DNA of 64,000 nucleotides from Umbilicaria muhlenbergii (Eukaryota > Ascomycota > Lecanoromycetes > Umbilicariales > Umbilicariaceae): assembly GCA_000611775.1 (NCBI GenBank), contig KK106983.1, forward strand, positions 956,575 to 1,020,574. Direction: 5' to 3'. Positions 1 through 10,456 of this stretch are shown here, piece by piece. How positions within the stretch are numbered: the first letter of the stretch is position 1; each line of letters starts with the position of its first letter. The position numbers and the translations under genes are program-made. A model generated the notes under the pieces. It saw nothing but the letters and a program-made list of their open reading frames with translations, made no database searches and was not told the origin of the DNA.

Positions 1-661
1 CGCTGGAGAAGTCCAACTTGTGTTTGGGCATCAAATTCGGTTGCCGAAGACCATACATCTACTTAATCCGGGACGCATAAAGAGAGTGAGGGGAGTGGCA
101 TATTGTACAGGTGTCTCTGCGTCAAACAATGCTCGAATGATCGAAGCAGCGCGAGGCGTACTGAATCCCGTGGTTAGCGATACCTATATCTTTTCGGACG
201 TATCATCTGCCCCCTTTATTCCGTCTACGGACAAGACGAATCCCAACTCGAAGAAGAAAACAGGTGTAGGCTTCGGGCTTTCCCTCGTGGCAGAATCCTC
301 GACTGGCTCGCTTTACTCGGCGGATCTTGCATCACCGCCATCAGGCGGAACGCCGCCGGAAGATATTGGAAGGCAATGCGCTTATCAGCTTCTGGAGACC
401 ATATCGCTCGGCGGCACTGTATCTCCCGCTGCTGCACCGACGATGCTGACGCTCATGGCCATGGGCTCTGAAGACGTTGGCAGATTGCAGATGGGTAGAG
501 ACGTGCTTGGTAGCGAAGGGATTATAAGCTTGGGCAGGGATTTAAGAACTTTTGGTGCAAGTGGATGGGGTATCAGAGATGCTACTACCGGACAAGAGGG
601 AGATGTTGTAGTGAGCGTCGTCGGTCGAGGAGTTGGTAATGCAGGGAAGAAGATCGCTTGA
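1..661 (+). CDS. RCL1: RNA 3'-terminal phosphate cyclase-like protein (3' part)
   Basis: This is the C-terminal part of the Rcl1 family. Rcl1 works with the GTPase Bms1 in the nucleolar small-subunit processome, at the cleavage that separates 18S rRNA from its precursor. The reading frame is already open at base 2, so the 5' part of the gene lies outside the window; the first in-window triplet that a gene finder might call a start (GTG at 20) is not a real start. Family signatures are RVRGVAYCTGVS, the segment around MIEAARGVLN, GFGLSLVAES and a late SLGGTVSP stretch, in Rcl1 order. The stop is TGA at 659-661. The family resembles RNA cyclase but is generally held to be non-catalytic. Family assignment is by remembered motif similarity; the missing N-terminus cannot be judged. 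Confidence 0.92.
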   Translation, partial: AGEVQLVFGHQIRLPKTIHLLNPGRIKRVRGVAYCTGVSASNNARMIEAARGVLNPVVSDTYIFSDVSSAPFIPSTDKTNPNSKKKTGVGFGLSLVAESSTGSLYSADLASPPSGGTPPEDIGRQCAYQLLETISLGGTVSPAAAPTMLTLMAMGSEDVGRLQMGRDVLGSEGIISLGRDLRTFGASGWGIRDATTGQEGDVVVSVVGRGVGNAGKKIA

Positions 662-1597
662 CGTCCAGGTACGGGCGACAATCCAGTGTTTGATACCCAT
701 GTACACTATCACGACGTTACGAATTGCAATAGTCTTATGGACTTCGTCTTTGAAAGTGCACATGCTATGAAGGGATTGGTGGCTTTTGTGTAAAAACCGT
801 CTACCTGCCTGCATTTGTGACTGTAGTCGCTGGTTTAACTATCAGCCACTCTATGGTTCCGATTCCTATCTTCTCTTGGAATGGTCCAGCTTTCAAACAT
901 AACTCTGGGGCGTTTCTCCAAGCTGTGACAGGCCATATAATGAAAGCAAGTGAAACATGTCCTCTTGAAACGTGGCTGCAGGTACGCGCTCGCGTGCGGG
1001 CTCATGCCTCCAGCACAGGGCCTTAATAACGGTTTCTGGACTCGTAAGATTACATCTCACCATGATCGTCACCGCGTTCGAAGCGTGTGCCGGATTGTAC
1101 ACGATGCGATGCATCTTGTCCCGAGTGAAGGCTAAATCAAAAGCCGGGGTGGGTTATGATGAGACGACCGCATATTGCAGATCCGGGGTGGGACAGGCTC
1201 AGATGTGCACCATGCAAATGGACGCTCTTCTCTCTTCTCTCTTCTCCCTTCTCCCTTCTCCCTTCTCCCTTCTCCCATCTCCCATCTCCCTTCTCAAGCT
1301 CCGCGCTACCGTCAACCCCTGCACCGAGCAAATACCGTTTCCAACGCTTCTCGGGACACGCTCAATAATCTCACCCTTCTCTTGCAAGGCTCCAAGGTTA
1401 CCCACAGACCCGTCCTAACGTTTGTGTTCCACGCACCTAATTACCTCTTGCATCGAGTTATGAGCGCGACATGATAGCGCATCGTCGTTATCGTGCATTT
1501 GACTACAAGCACCCATACCAAGATCGTCGTTTGTAGCGGATCCTTGCGTGTGCCATGGCTGCCGCCTGACGACGGGAAATAACAACACGTCTTCCCG
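662..1597. other. Intergenic gap with pyrimidine-rich repeat
   Basis: No convincing gene lies between RCL1 and the CAP-Gly gene. The short frames here overlap one another on both strands and match no family I know. The one clear structure is a CT-rich microsatellite-like run at about 1225-1296, listed separately. The last 200 bases before 1598 should hold the promoter of the CAP-Gly gene. Confidence 0.6.
1225..1296 (+). repeat. CT-rich heptamer tandem repeat
   Basis: About 70 bases made almost only of C and T on the plus strand. They start as TCTCTTC-type units and continue as repeated CCTTCTC units, with two CCATCTC variants near the 3' end. It lies about 300 bases upstream of the CAP-Gly gene. 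Such tracts are common in fungal promoters and can be nucleosome-poor, but no function is shown here. Confidence 0.85.
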
Positions 1598-4220
1598 ATG
1601 TCAACCCCCAACCCACGCCGCTCGCTGGCCCGCCCGCGACCCTCCTTGGGCAATTCAGGGATCAATACCGCATCATCGCCGAGTCTAGGCGCGACATACA
1701 AGTCCCCGCAACGCCCCCCTCTCCCAAACCCGCCCTCTTCGGCCCTCAATTCTGCGAACACGCGCAAAGCTTCATTCAACCAGCTGACCTCTGGCACGTT
1801 GTCTACTGTTCCGGATGGCAGTGTAGGCTACGGACTTGCGTCGACCAAGGAGGAGGAGGGGTCCAGTCCGTTTACAATGCATCCCGGCACACCCGCGTCG
1901 CAACGGAGGGAAAGTGGTGGTGAAGAGATTGAGGTCGGGGATGCGGTAGATGTACCGGGTGGCATGCATGGAACCGTCAAGTTCCTGGGGAGTGTCAGGA
2001 ACAGGGTTGGTGTCTTTGTCGGCGTCGAGCTAAGTAGACTGTGGGCGGCAAGGGGGAAGAATGATGGCGACGTGGATGGGTTGGTTGTCCCCTCGCTGCT
2101 GTTCAAACGCCTATTCAAAGGCAGCAAAGACCTTTGCTGATATATTGACTCACAGGACACGGTATTTTACAACGTCAATACCCGGTGCAGGTATCTTTCT
2201 TCCTCTAGCTCGTGCTAAAAAGCGTGCTTCACCTACTGTATCGGCGGATTCTTTTCCGCCAACTCCGACGTCGCCGTCACTCAAGGGTTTCAACCTTGGT
2301 GGAGGCGATAGCAATGCATACAAGACATCAACACCATTGGCGCACAAGTTCAGCCAATCAGTAGGGCCAGGCCGGGCACCGAGTCCAGCCTTGCGGCCTA
2401 AATCTCGGCCGTCTCTACCTCGTCCAGAGTCTCCACTGAGGAAAACGCAGATTCTGAATTCCACTCCTGCAGGACGCCGTTCGCTTGGTGCTTCCCAACA
2501 TTCCAAGGGCGGCATTGGAGGCCCACGATATGCGCCGAGTCCCAACCCCGGCAAATTTGGAGCCAGCGTGAGAGGGCAGCGAAACTCGACTATTGGTGAT
2601 CCAGGCAAGAAATATAGCCAACCGCCCAAGCCAGGAATGAGGACGCCTGTACGACCGTCCTCTCGTAGTCAGTCGCGGCTAGGCCCGGAACCAATGTTCG
2701 ACCAGGATCAGGATACGACCCAAATCGGCGTCGCGACCACCAAGGACGACCGGAGCGATGAAGTCGAAATACTCAAGGCCAAGCTCGAGGAACGGGACAG
2801 GCAATTGAAGGAGCAGACTTTGAGTCTGACAGAAATGGAGCATAACGTGGCGGAGCTGCAGTCATTGCTACCCAGTAATAACAGCAGAGGTCCAGCACGA
2901 GGGGGTAGAGGGTCTGGTTTAGAAGATGCGGATGCGGCTCAGCTTCGGACGTTGCTCAGGGAGAAGAATGAGAAGATAGCTATAATTACAGCAGAGTTCG
3001 ATGCTCACCGAGCGGATTTCAGGAGTACGATTGATACGTTGGAACTTGCCAGTACAGAAACGGAACGAGTCTACGAGAGGCGGGTGGAAGATCTCCTGCA
3101 AGAGGTTAGAGACCTGCAAGGTCGGGACGACGACTTTGAGAGCGTGGCACAGCAGCTAAAACAGCTTGAAGAATTGGTGCAAGAATTAGAAGAGGGTTTG
3201 GAGGATGCCCGCAGAGGAGAAGCTGAGGCAAGGGGGGAGGTGGAGTTCTTAAGAGGCGAAGTTGAAAGAGGTAGATCAGAGCTGAGGCGTGAGAGGGAGA
3301 AAGCTGCAGCCGCTCTGAAAGGTGCAGGTGCAGCCGTTGACGGTACAATGAGCCCCGGTGGCACTTCGAGAGATCTCGAGCAGAGGGATGACGAGATCAG
3401 GGGTCTGAAAGCCATCATTCATTCCTTGAGCCGCGATTCCGTGCCAGACGTGACCGCTTTGAAAGCCAGCAGCCGTAGGACATCCAGGCAGAAAACAGAC
3501 AGCTCAGAACAGACCAATGGCCAAGGTGCGGATGAATTGGCGCAAGAGCGCCAAGCGAGGGAGAAGCTGGAGCGTGAAGTCAAGGAACTGGAAGGCCTGG
3601 TGGATCGAAAGACTTATCGCGAAGAAGAGCTAGAGCGGGAACTCGAGCGTCTCCGAGGTGAGCAAACGGGTAGCAACCATACGAGGTCTGGCAGCAATGG
3701 GCACTCTGAGCCAACACCAATTCGCAGCAGTCGCGACTCGGCTCGCAATTCAAGAGAACGCCATGATCAACAACTTGAGACCATGCATGAGGGCGACACC
3801 CAAGCTTCCGTGGATGGGGCAAGTAATCTATGGTGCGAAATCTGTGACTCCCACGGTCACGACATTCTTACTTGCACCAACATGTTTGGCGATCCAGCCC
3901 GCCAAAGCAGCAGTCAGGAAAGTCAGCAAGAACCTAGTCCCAAGTTGCCACGGACAGGTCGTGACGTGGTGAGAGAGGGTCTGAGAGGGTTATCTGTGCC
4001 CTCGCCTCATGCCGATGATCGAGTAGCACCTTTGAGTCCGGGAAATACGAGGAGCGCACCGAATACGCCAAAGACACAGCAAGTGCCAATGCCAAATCCC
4101 ATGGATCTTGGATTGGTGGCTGGTAAGGCGAGTGGTGTTATTGATGAGACGAAGTGGTGTGCGTTATGTGAACGAGATGGACACGAGAGTGTTGATTGTC
4201 CATTTGAGGAGGACTTCTGA
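1598..4220 (+). CDS. CAP-Gly microtubule plus-end protein (CLIP-170/Bik1/Tip1 type)
   Basis: Two exons, 1598-2079 and 2156-4220, encode about 848 residues. The intron interrupts the CAP-Gly domain; splicing GATGG to GACACGG restores GKNDGDVDGTRYF, the tubulin/EB1-tail binding motif. Order of parts: Ser/Pro-rich basic N-terminus, CAP-Gly domain at about residues 110-185, a Ser/Pro-rich linker, a long coiled coil (about 225-550, rich in heptad Leu/Glu) for dimerisation, and two CCHC zinc knuckles near residues 721-735 (WCEICDSHGHD) and 829-843 (WCALCERDGHE). This is the layout of CLIP-170 and yeast Bik1/Tip1, which track growing microtubule ends and bind dynein factors through the knuckles. The CAP-Gly loop before GKNDG has a few extra residues (SRLWAAR) compared with the usual ELDEP form. 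The start at 1598 is the first ATG in frame; an upstream exon cannot be excluded. Confidence 0.87.
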
Positions 4221-4765
4221 GATGACGCGCGGTACTTATATGGTGGTGGGAGTGTCTCTTGGTCTTTGGTTTAAGCTGTTGTGTTTCTCTTTGGAATCAC
4301 TTGGGGCAGGTGCCTGCTTTGTCGCGCGATGATATCCCAGGGCTTTCCTTCTGGACGATGGCGCAACCTTAACACCTGGAAGTTCTAGGTGTACACTCTA
4401 GGAGATTCTGTAAACTCATTTCTCTTTGGAGATGTTGCGCGATGGTGGAATCCGCGATGGTTGCATGTTGCCTCTGCATGCGCCTGTCAAAATGACCCTT
4501 GCCCGTACTGTAGCTCCGTCGCGAACCGCGTCATTGCGGCTGCAACTTTCTCTAGTCTACAGCTGTCCAATTGCACGACCAAGCAGGGAAACCCCATCAG
4601 CACTTGGAACTTGGTTTTCTTAGAACACAACCAATGTAACGTTCGCGTACACCATACAAGCTTTGCAACTACAACATCATAGAGCTATCCCCATAGGGCG
4701 GGGGCAACTGCTGGAATCCCGACTCAGCTTGCCAGCGCGCAGCGTTTGCATAATTGTGATCTAGC
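4221..4765. other. Intergenic gap
   Basis: The 545 bases between the CAP-Gly stop and the kinase start hold the 3' end of one gene and the promoter of the next. I see no RNA gene, repeat or supported reading frame in it. Confidence 0.6.
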
Positions 4766-6140
4766 ATGGCACAGTACATGATGGACATTCTTTACTCCCT
4801 CACGAACTGCATGTTCTGCTTCCCTGGATCACCTCAGCTCAAGATCAACAATCGCAGCTTCAAGATCCTGCGCTTACTAGGAGAAGTATGCCGCCTCTGA
4901 CCAGCTGCGAATACCAGTGTCTTGATTATAGACTGACACAACATGTACCTCATAGGGCGGTTTCTCATACGTCTACCTCGTCCAAGAAACCTCCACCTCC
5001 CAGCTCTACGCCCTCAAAAAGATCCGCTGCCCATTCGGCCAAGAATCCGTCTCCCTCGCCCTCAAAGAAGTCGAAGCCTACACACTCTTCAGCCCGCACC
5101 CCAACATCATCCACTCCGTCGACTACAGCGTCGCCTCGTCAAAAGACAGAAGCGACCCAGGCAGCAAAACAGTCTACATCCTCCTCCCTTACTACCGGCG
5201 AGGGAACCTCCAAGATGCCATCAACGCGAACTTGGTCAACCATACGAAATTCCCGGAGCGGCGATTGATGGTCTTGTTTCTGGGAGTGGCAAGGGCGCTG
5301 AAGGCGATGCATCAGTATCGAGTCAAGGGGCCGCCGGGTGGGGAGCGGGCGCAGAAGAAGGCAAAAGGCGTGCGGGCGGAAGCGGCGGCCGCGGACGAAG
5401 ATACGGCGAGGGAGGTCCAGAGGAAGAAGAATAAGAGGAAAGAGAGGGATAGGGATCAAGGGGATATAGAGCAAGAGCCATTAATGGAGGGGGAGGTCAC
5501 TCGGAGTCAAGAAGGGGTTGCGGAAGGGGATATAAGAGCCTATGCACATCGGGACATCAAGCCTGGTAATGATAATCTGGTTTCTAACCATCCTTTCGCG
5601 GCCTGCGCAACCATGCTGACGGAACCAGGCAACATCATGATCGCCGACGACGGCAAAACCCCCATCCTCATGGACCTCGGCTCCCTCGCCCCCTCCCCCA
5701 CCCCCATCACATCCCGCCAACTCGCCATCGCCGTCCAAGACACCGCCGCCGAACACTCCACCATGCCCTACCGCGCCCCCGAGCTCTTCGACGTCAAAAC
5801 CGGCTCCGTCATCGACACCAAAGTCGATATCTGGTCGCTGGGCTGCACGCTGTACGCGTGTCTTGTCGGCAAAAGCCCCTTTGAAGCACGCAGCGAAGAG
5901 ACGGGTGGGAGCTTGACGATTTGTGTACTCGGCGGCGATTGGCGGTTTCCGGATGAGGGGCAGAGGGGGGGGAAGAGTAAGGCGAAGAAAGAACCGGAGG
6001 AGGGGATTAGTGAGAATGTGAGGGAGGTTGTGAGGAGGTGCTTGAAGGTTGAGGCGGCGGAGAGACCGGATGTGGATGAGTTAATTGAGTTGGTGGAGGC
6101 GGTGGTGGCGGAGTTACCGGAGGATGATGGGGAGGAGTAG
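4766..6140 (+). CDS. ENV7: Ser/Thr kinase of the STK16/Env7 (NAK) family
   Basis: Three exons, 4766-4885, 4956-5565 and 5629-6140, give about 413 residues. The first splice creates LLGEGGFSYVYLV, the glycine-rich loop characteristic of STK16/Env7. Further motifs are the lysine in YALKKI, the catalytic loop HRDIKPGN, a metal-binding MDLGS (DLG rather than DFG, as in human STK16), YRAPELFDV and DIWSLGCTLYA. The N-terminus has cysteines at about 14 and 17 (TNCMFC) where relatives are palmitoylated to reach the Golgi or vacuole membrane. A Lys/Glu-rich insert of about 65 residues (around 5330-5525) precedes the catalytic loop. The second intron (5566-5628) is 63 nt and free of stops in frame. Yeast Env7 restrains vacuole fusion; that role here is inferred from family. 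Confidence 0.9.
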
Positions 6141-7226
6141 GGATGGGGTGGTTTGGAGACGGTGTAATGGGAGATAATGGGGCTGCGTCGCATTTTGGGG
6201 CGTTGGGAGCGGTATTGTAGGGCCGTGTTCTATATCGGAGCTACTCTGGCGAACATCGGTCGAGCAATTAATTGGGCAGGCCCCAATGTATCATCTCATG
6301 GATATATCTCGCTCTATGTGTCTACGCCTAAGCTCGATAAGTCAGCCAACGTCATGTAGTCTAGGATTGCGTACTGTGGGCTAAAATAATAGAAGTAGGC
6401 AGAGAGCTTGATCAGAGATAACTAAAACTGAATCTGGAGGTCCTTGGAACCTTCCGAGAGCTCTTCAAAAGTTCCTTAAAATTATGGTATATATAATCAC
6501 TGAAATGGAGTAGAGGAGAGTAGAATGAGTAGAGAAGAATTAAACAGTAGAGAAGAATAAAGCAGACTAGAATAATGTAAAGTAGAACAATCAATCATTC
6601 AAAAGCCCCTTCTTCAGCAACGTCAAAAGAGAAACGATTGAGAACGCTGGGTCCTCGATGGTGAAGAACTCTTTTGGCCCCCTTTGAGTCACTTTCGACC
6701 GTTAGCCCTACTCTCTATTTCAGCTCGCAGTCCTAATTACTACCGCCGAGCGCAGCGAGGACGGAGGCAAACAGCCTTGCGAGTCTCGCTAAACTTTTAC
6801 AACCCAGCGGAACAGCCAAAAAAGGGGCTGCTGCCAGAACAATTCGTAACTGAAGAGATATAAATCACTCTTCCATAAAAGCAAAAATAGAATACTCCAG
6901 GAGGGGGTCTGATTGTGGTCAGTACGCGTGCCTACATCCTAAAATTTTTCTCGTAGGATAACATACCGAACCCTCGACTTTCGCATAACTCGAAAGAGTG
7001 AGCATACTCATCCGCCGGAGCAGAGAAATATAAGAACGACACGCTAGCCACTGCGTCACTGGAGTCTGGAGTTAACCGAGGAGTCTTATTATAATATATC
7101 AGGTTAATAGCTTAGATTTAAGAGAATTCACCATGTTCGACCACCCGGGGGAGAAATGTGCACAACACGTCGGAGTGTGTCTGGCTACTCAAGCACCATA
7201 CAATCACCTCTAGACTCTGTCTCAGA
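6141..7226. other. AT-rich gap, probable decayed repeat DNA
   Basis: From about 6360 to 7130 the base composition turns clearly AT-rich against its GC-balanced neighbours. It contains a low-complexity AG/TA-rich run (about 6505-6590, repeated TAGAGAAGAA-like words), a near-palindromic GC island around 6745-6765 (CCGAGCGCAGCGAGGACGG), and no reading frame that resembles a protein. This is the look of an old mutated repeat in fungi that practise repeat-induced mutation, but I could not find paired ends or a family. The last ~100 bases should hold the promoter of the G-patch gene. Confidence 0.4.
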
Positions 7227-8266
7227 ATGCCTGCTATGGCTACCCCTCCCGCAGTCTCAAAAGCGTCTGTAGATGACGAGGAAGATGACTACATGTCCAT
7301 GACCATCATCGAGCCTACAAAGCCGAAAGAAAAAGAGACCTACACCCAACGACGTATCCGTAAAGAACGTGAGGTATTTCTACAATAACAATACTCGATT
7401 CCTACAATCCAACTGACCGCTTTCCTCAGGCCGAAATAAAAGGCCGCACCAAATCCAAAAACGAGCTCGAAGAGGAAGCCGCCGCAGCTCGTGATGCCGC
7501 TCTCGCCACATCCCTCCCTGCCGACTCCAAAGGCTTCCAAATGATGGCGAAACTAGGGTTTAAGCCAGGTAATACACTAGGCGCGAGCACAAATCCCCAT
7601 GCAAGGGCAGAGCCGCTGGGTGTGGTGGTCAAGGAGGATCGAGGAGGCATAGGGTTGGACAGTGAGAAGAAGAGGAAATTCAGGGAGGAGATGGAGGGTG
7701 AGGCGAAGAGAGTCAAGGCCGAGGAAGGCGAGTACAGAGATCGTGTTGCGCGGGAGAGGGAAGAGAGGAGGCTCGAAGGGTTGGTTGGGGGAGCTATGAG
7801 GGTTGCGGAGAGGTTGGATACTGAACTGGACGCTTTGCGCAATGAGAGAGCGATCGACGACGCTGAGAGGATTATTGCCGACGATAAGACGGATGGTACG
7901 AGCAAGAAGACCAAACTGACAAAGCACATCAACGTCTTATGGCGGGGACTAGTGAGGCAAAGAGAAGAAAAAGAGCGGGAACGCCGAGCGCGATACGATC
8001 TTCTTCAAAGCCTGTCACGTAACGCTACGTACGATGACCCCGAGGAAGAGAATCAGGACCGGCAGGCTTGGGGCACCGAAGAGGAAGAGGTTGAAGAAGA
8101 AGATGCGGAATTAGACGAATTCAATGCGCTCGAGCCGGCGGAAAGACTGGACAGATTGGTGGCGTATTTGAGGGCTACGCATCGCTATTGCTTTTGGTGC
8201 AAGTTCCAGTACCCGGATGCGGAGATGGAGGGCTGTCCGGGTGTTACGGAGGAAGATCATGATTGA
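7227..8266 (+). CDS. G-patch protein with DUF4187 (GPATCH11-like)
   Basis: Two exons, 7227-7373 and 7430-8266, encode about 327 residues. The N-terminal acidic segment (DDEEDDYMSM) is followed by a basic helix, then a G-patch at about residues 75-125 (KGFQMMAKLGFKPGNTLG and a conserved EPLGV/RGGIGL), a charged coiled region, and a C-terminal DUF4187 module with YCFWCKFQYPD and a CPG...DHD ending. That order matches GPATCH11/CCDC75. G-patch proteins usually activate DEAH-box RNA helicases, so a role in RNA processing is likely; partner and site are not visible. The ATG at 7227 is chosen because the frame upstream has no plausible conserved sequence; a second ATG follows at 7236. The end is 134 bases from the stop of the next, convergent gene. 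Confidence 0.87.
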
Positions 8267-8400
8267 GGGTAACAAGGACGGCTGAGCTTGACGCAATACT
8301 GCGCTACTACATTTATGGAGGTTTGCGCATAGTTCATCTGCGAGACTTCATGCCCATGTAAGGCGCATCCACGTCGTACTTACATTGTATTGAGAGACAA

Positions 8401-10038
8401 CTAACGGGATTCTCCAGGATTGGCACTGCGAAGTCCAACCTGGCCGTTGAACCCGCTCCAGATTCCTTCAGGACCTCTGTGAGCAGCAATCTTACTTAAC
8501 GGAGGATGCCTCCTTGACATCCTCGTTTCGCTCACAGCCACATCATCCGAGTCTATCGTTTCTCCACCACCTTCTTCGTCTACGCCATCGGCGCGCAACA
8601 ACTTCCTAAGCTCGCCGAGAACGTCTTGCGCACTCTCTACATGCGTAAAGCCATCTTCAAGCCGGCCTTCAACTACTTCATGGGTAGCAGATCTTGCAGC
8701 ATCGGCGGCAAATGCCCAAGCGCGTGCCTCAGAGGTGGAGCGAGACTCGTGCAACGGTGGTGATAGCGGTTTGGTACCTAGGGCTGCCACTGAGTTTTTG
8801 AAGCGTGGCTGCCTGGCTAGGAGCGGATAGTTGGGTAGGAGATGACTCTCGTTGGCCAATCTGTCAAGTAATTGGGCCGTCAAGCTTTGCTGCGTCGAAA
8901 GCGATGCAGCCATGTGCGACTCTTGCTGCAAAAAGGCTTTCTGGGATCTTGCGGATGGGATGAGATACTCCGTCAGATAAGGAAGGATCCAAGCAGCTTG
9001 CTGGTCGCTGTCTTTTCGATCAACTTCAATCTGTGGATCGACAATTTGGTGCTCCTTGTCCCTTTCTCCTTGCCCTGGATTCGACACAACTTCGGAGGCT
9101 GCAGCTATCATGCGCTTCCGAGCCTCCAAATACTGCTCATATTTGGCGGCAATAGCTGCTTTTCGCTGCTCTATATCGCAGTCCTCCCCTTCCAGCTTAC
9201 GATCCGCATCATTTAGAGACGCATCTTCATCGGTTTGACTGGATTTTGCAAGTTGTTCCTCCATCCATTTGATGAGTTCATCTCTCGTCCTACAAAGTGC
9301 AGCGATTTTACTTCCTGACCCAGAGTCCCTAGTTGGACTTTCGCCATTAGTCGCCTCTGTTTGCAGTTCGTCTTTGAGCTTGACTATCAAACCCTTCTCG
9401 GTTTCCAGAGCATGCTTCGCCCGCAGCACTGTTCTCTCCAGGCGATGGATTAATAATTCAGTGTCGCTATTGGATGATACAGACCCCAGAGCTTCCAAGG
9501 GCGCTTCTGGCAGAGGAGGAAGCTCTTTTTCCCTCCGATCGATGCTGAGATAGTCTGATGCAGCCACATCTTTCTTGCTCAGTATCTCTAGGTAGTCTTG
9601 CAGGATGCTAAGCTTTTCGTATTTCCGCCGTTCCTGCAACAGAGATAAGTACGTGCTGAGGCGCTTAGCTCTGTCTTCTAGACTTCCACTGTACGTAGGC
9701 CCCGAGTGACGCGTAGCATCGCTCTTAGGTTCCACGTCGTCTCGAGTGAGTTCTTTGTATTCGTTTCTCGCCTTAATATTGGCTTGCAAAGCTCTGAGGT
9801 AATCCTTGCGAAGACCCGAAAGCTCTATGGGCACCTTGGGCACCTGCACTGCACCGCCAGGAGCAGACAGGATGATGTTATTTATCACTTCGCCATCGGC
9901 TGATCTTATGTGTGATGTAAGGTAGAGAGACAGAATCCTCCGAATGCGCAGAGCTTCTTGACGCGTCTTGATGTACGGGGCCAAAGCCTCCGCAACTTGG
10001 GGTAAAGGAAAATCTGCGCCGATAACCAGTGGCTCCAT
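8401..10038 (-). CDS. Uncharacterised coiled-coil protein
   Basis: One uninterrupted frame of 545 residues. I do not recognise the family. The first ~50 residues (VAEALAPYIKTRQEALRIRRI) look like a folded helical domain. Long amphipathic helices rich in Glu, Lys, Arg and Leu follow, at about 115-165 and 200-320, suggesting coiled coils. A Ser/Asp-rich C-terminus ends in a basic tail. There is no signal peptide or membrane segment. The general look, a small N-terminal helical module plus coiled coils, recalls subunits of kinetochore, augmin or vesicle-tether complexes, but nothing proves this. Steady codon use and lack of stops over 1.6 kb make it a real gene. It is divergent from BRR2 across a 418-base shared upstream region. 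Confidence 0.8.
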   Translation of the reverse strand: MEPLVIGADFPLPQVAEALAPYIKTRQEALRIRRILSLYLTSHIRSADGEVINNIILSAPGGAVQVPKVPIELSGLRKDYLRALQANIKARNEYKELTRDDVEPKSDATRHSGPTYSGSLEDRAKRLSTYLSLLQERRKYEKLSILQDYLEILSKKDVAASDYLSIDRREKELPPLPEAPLEALGSVSSNSDTELLIHRLERTVLRAKHALETEKGLIVKLKDELQTEATNGESPTRDSGSGSKIAALCRTRDELIKWMEEQLAKSSQTDEDASLNDADRKLEGEDCDIEQRKAAIAAKYEQYLEARKRMIAAASEVVSNPGQGERDKEHQIVDPQIEVDRKDSDQQAAWILPYLTEYLIPSARSQKAFLQQESHMAASLSTQQSLTAQLLDRLANESHLLPNYPLLARQPRFKNSVAALGTKPLSPPLHESRSTSEARAWAFAADAARSATHEVVEGRLEDGFTHVESAQDVLGELRKLLRADGVDEEGGGETIDSDDVAVSETRMSRRHPPLSKIAAHRGPEGIWSGFNGQVGLRSANPGESR

Positions 10039-10456
10039 TGCGACAACACAGCGTGAGAAGCCAATGACCAGAAGATTCCTCTGGAGATACCTCTATAATA
10101 GCACTTTTGGGACGTGAAGTACGCGCCGTGTAGATCACTGCCTTGTTATAGGGCTGCATAACTAGCGCGAAAGGTTCGCTTGGGGTGAAGCTCCAATGAA
10201 GTCGAAATCTTTCAAGCCCGTCTCACTGTTCTATACTCGCCACAAGCTTCGCCCTACTCTACGACACAGCTGGCAAGGCGTCTGCTATACTGGGGCAAGT
10301 CTGTCATATCCATTCTGCGCTGTTCTATGACAGGGACTGCCTAGCATGAGCATTTGGCGGCCTTACTAGCTAAAGTCTTTCTCTATCAACCGACAAAACA
10401 ATCGCTATCTCACTCCTGCGCAATAGTCGCTGTTCAGCAACGTGCAACAGCTGAAG
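10039..10456. promoter_or_regulatory. Divergent promoter region, coiled-coil gene / BRR2
   Basis: The 418 bases separate two start codons pointing away from each other, so both promoters must lie here. I see no TATA box of note. A short CT-rich stretch (about 10376-10420) sits just upstream of the BRR2 ATG, as is common in fungal leaders. Confidence 0.6.

Noticed and set aside
1137-1474. Several overlapping frames with Ser/Leu/Pro or Glu/Arg repeats
   Set aside because: They are just translations of the CT-rich repeat at 1225-1296.
4389-4682. A 97-residue plus-strand frame upstream of the kinase
   Set aside because: It has no family likeness and lies where a promoter is expected.
6890-6990. 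A possible tRNA-derived SINE head (TGGTCAGTACGCG) in the AT-rich island
   Set aside because: The A-box-like word has no matching B box at the right distance, and no tail or target duplication is seen.
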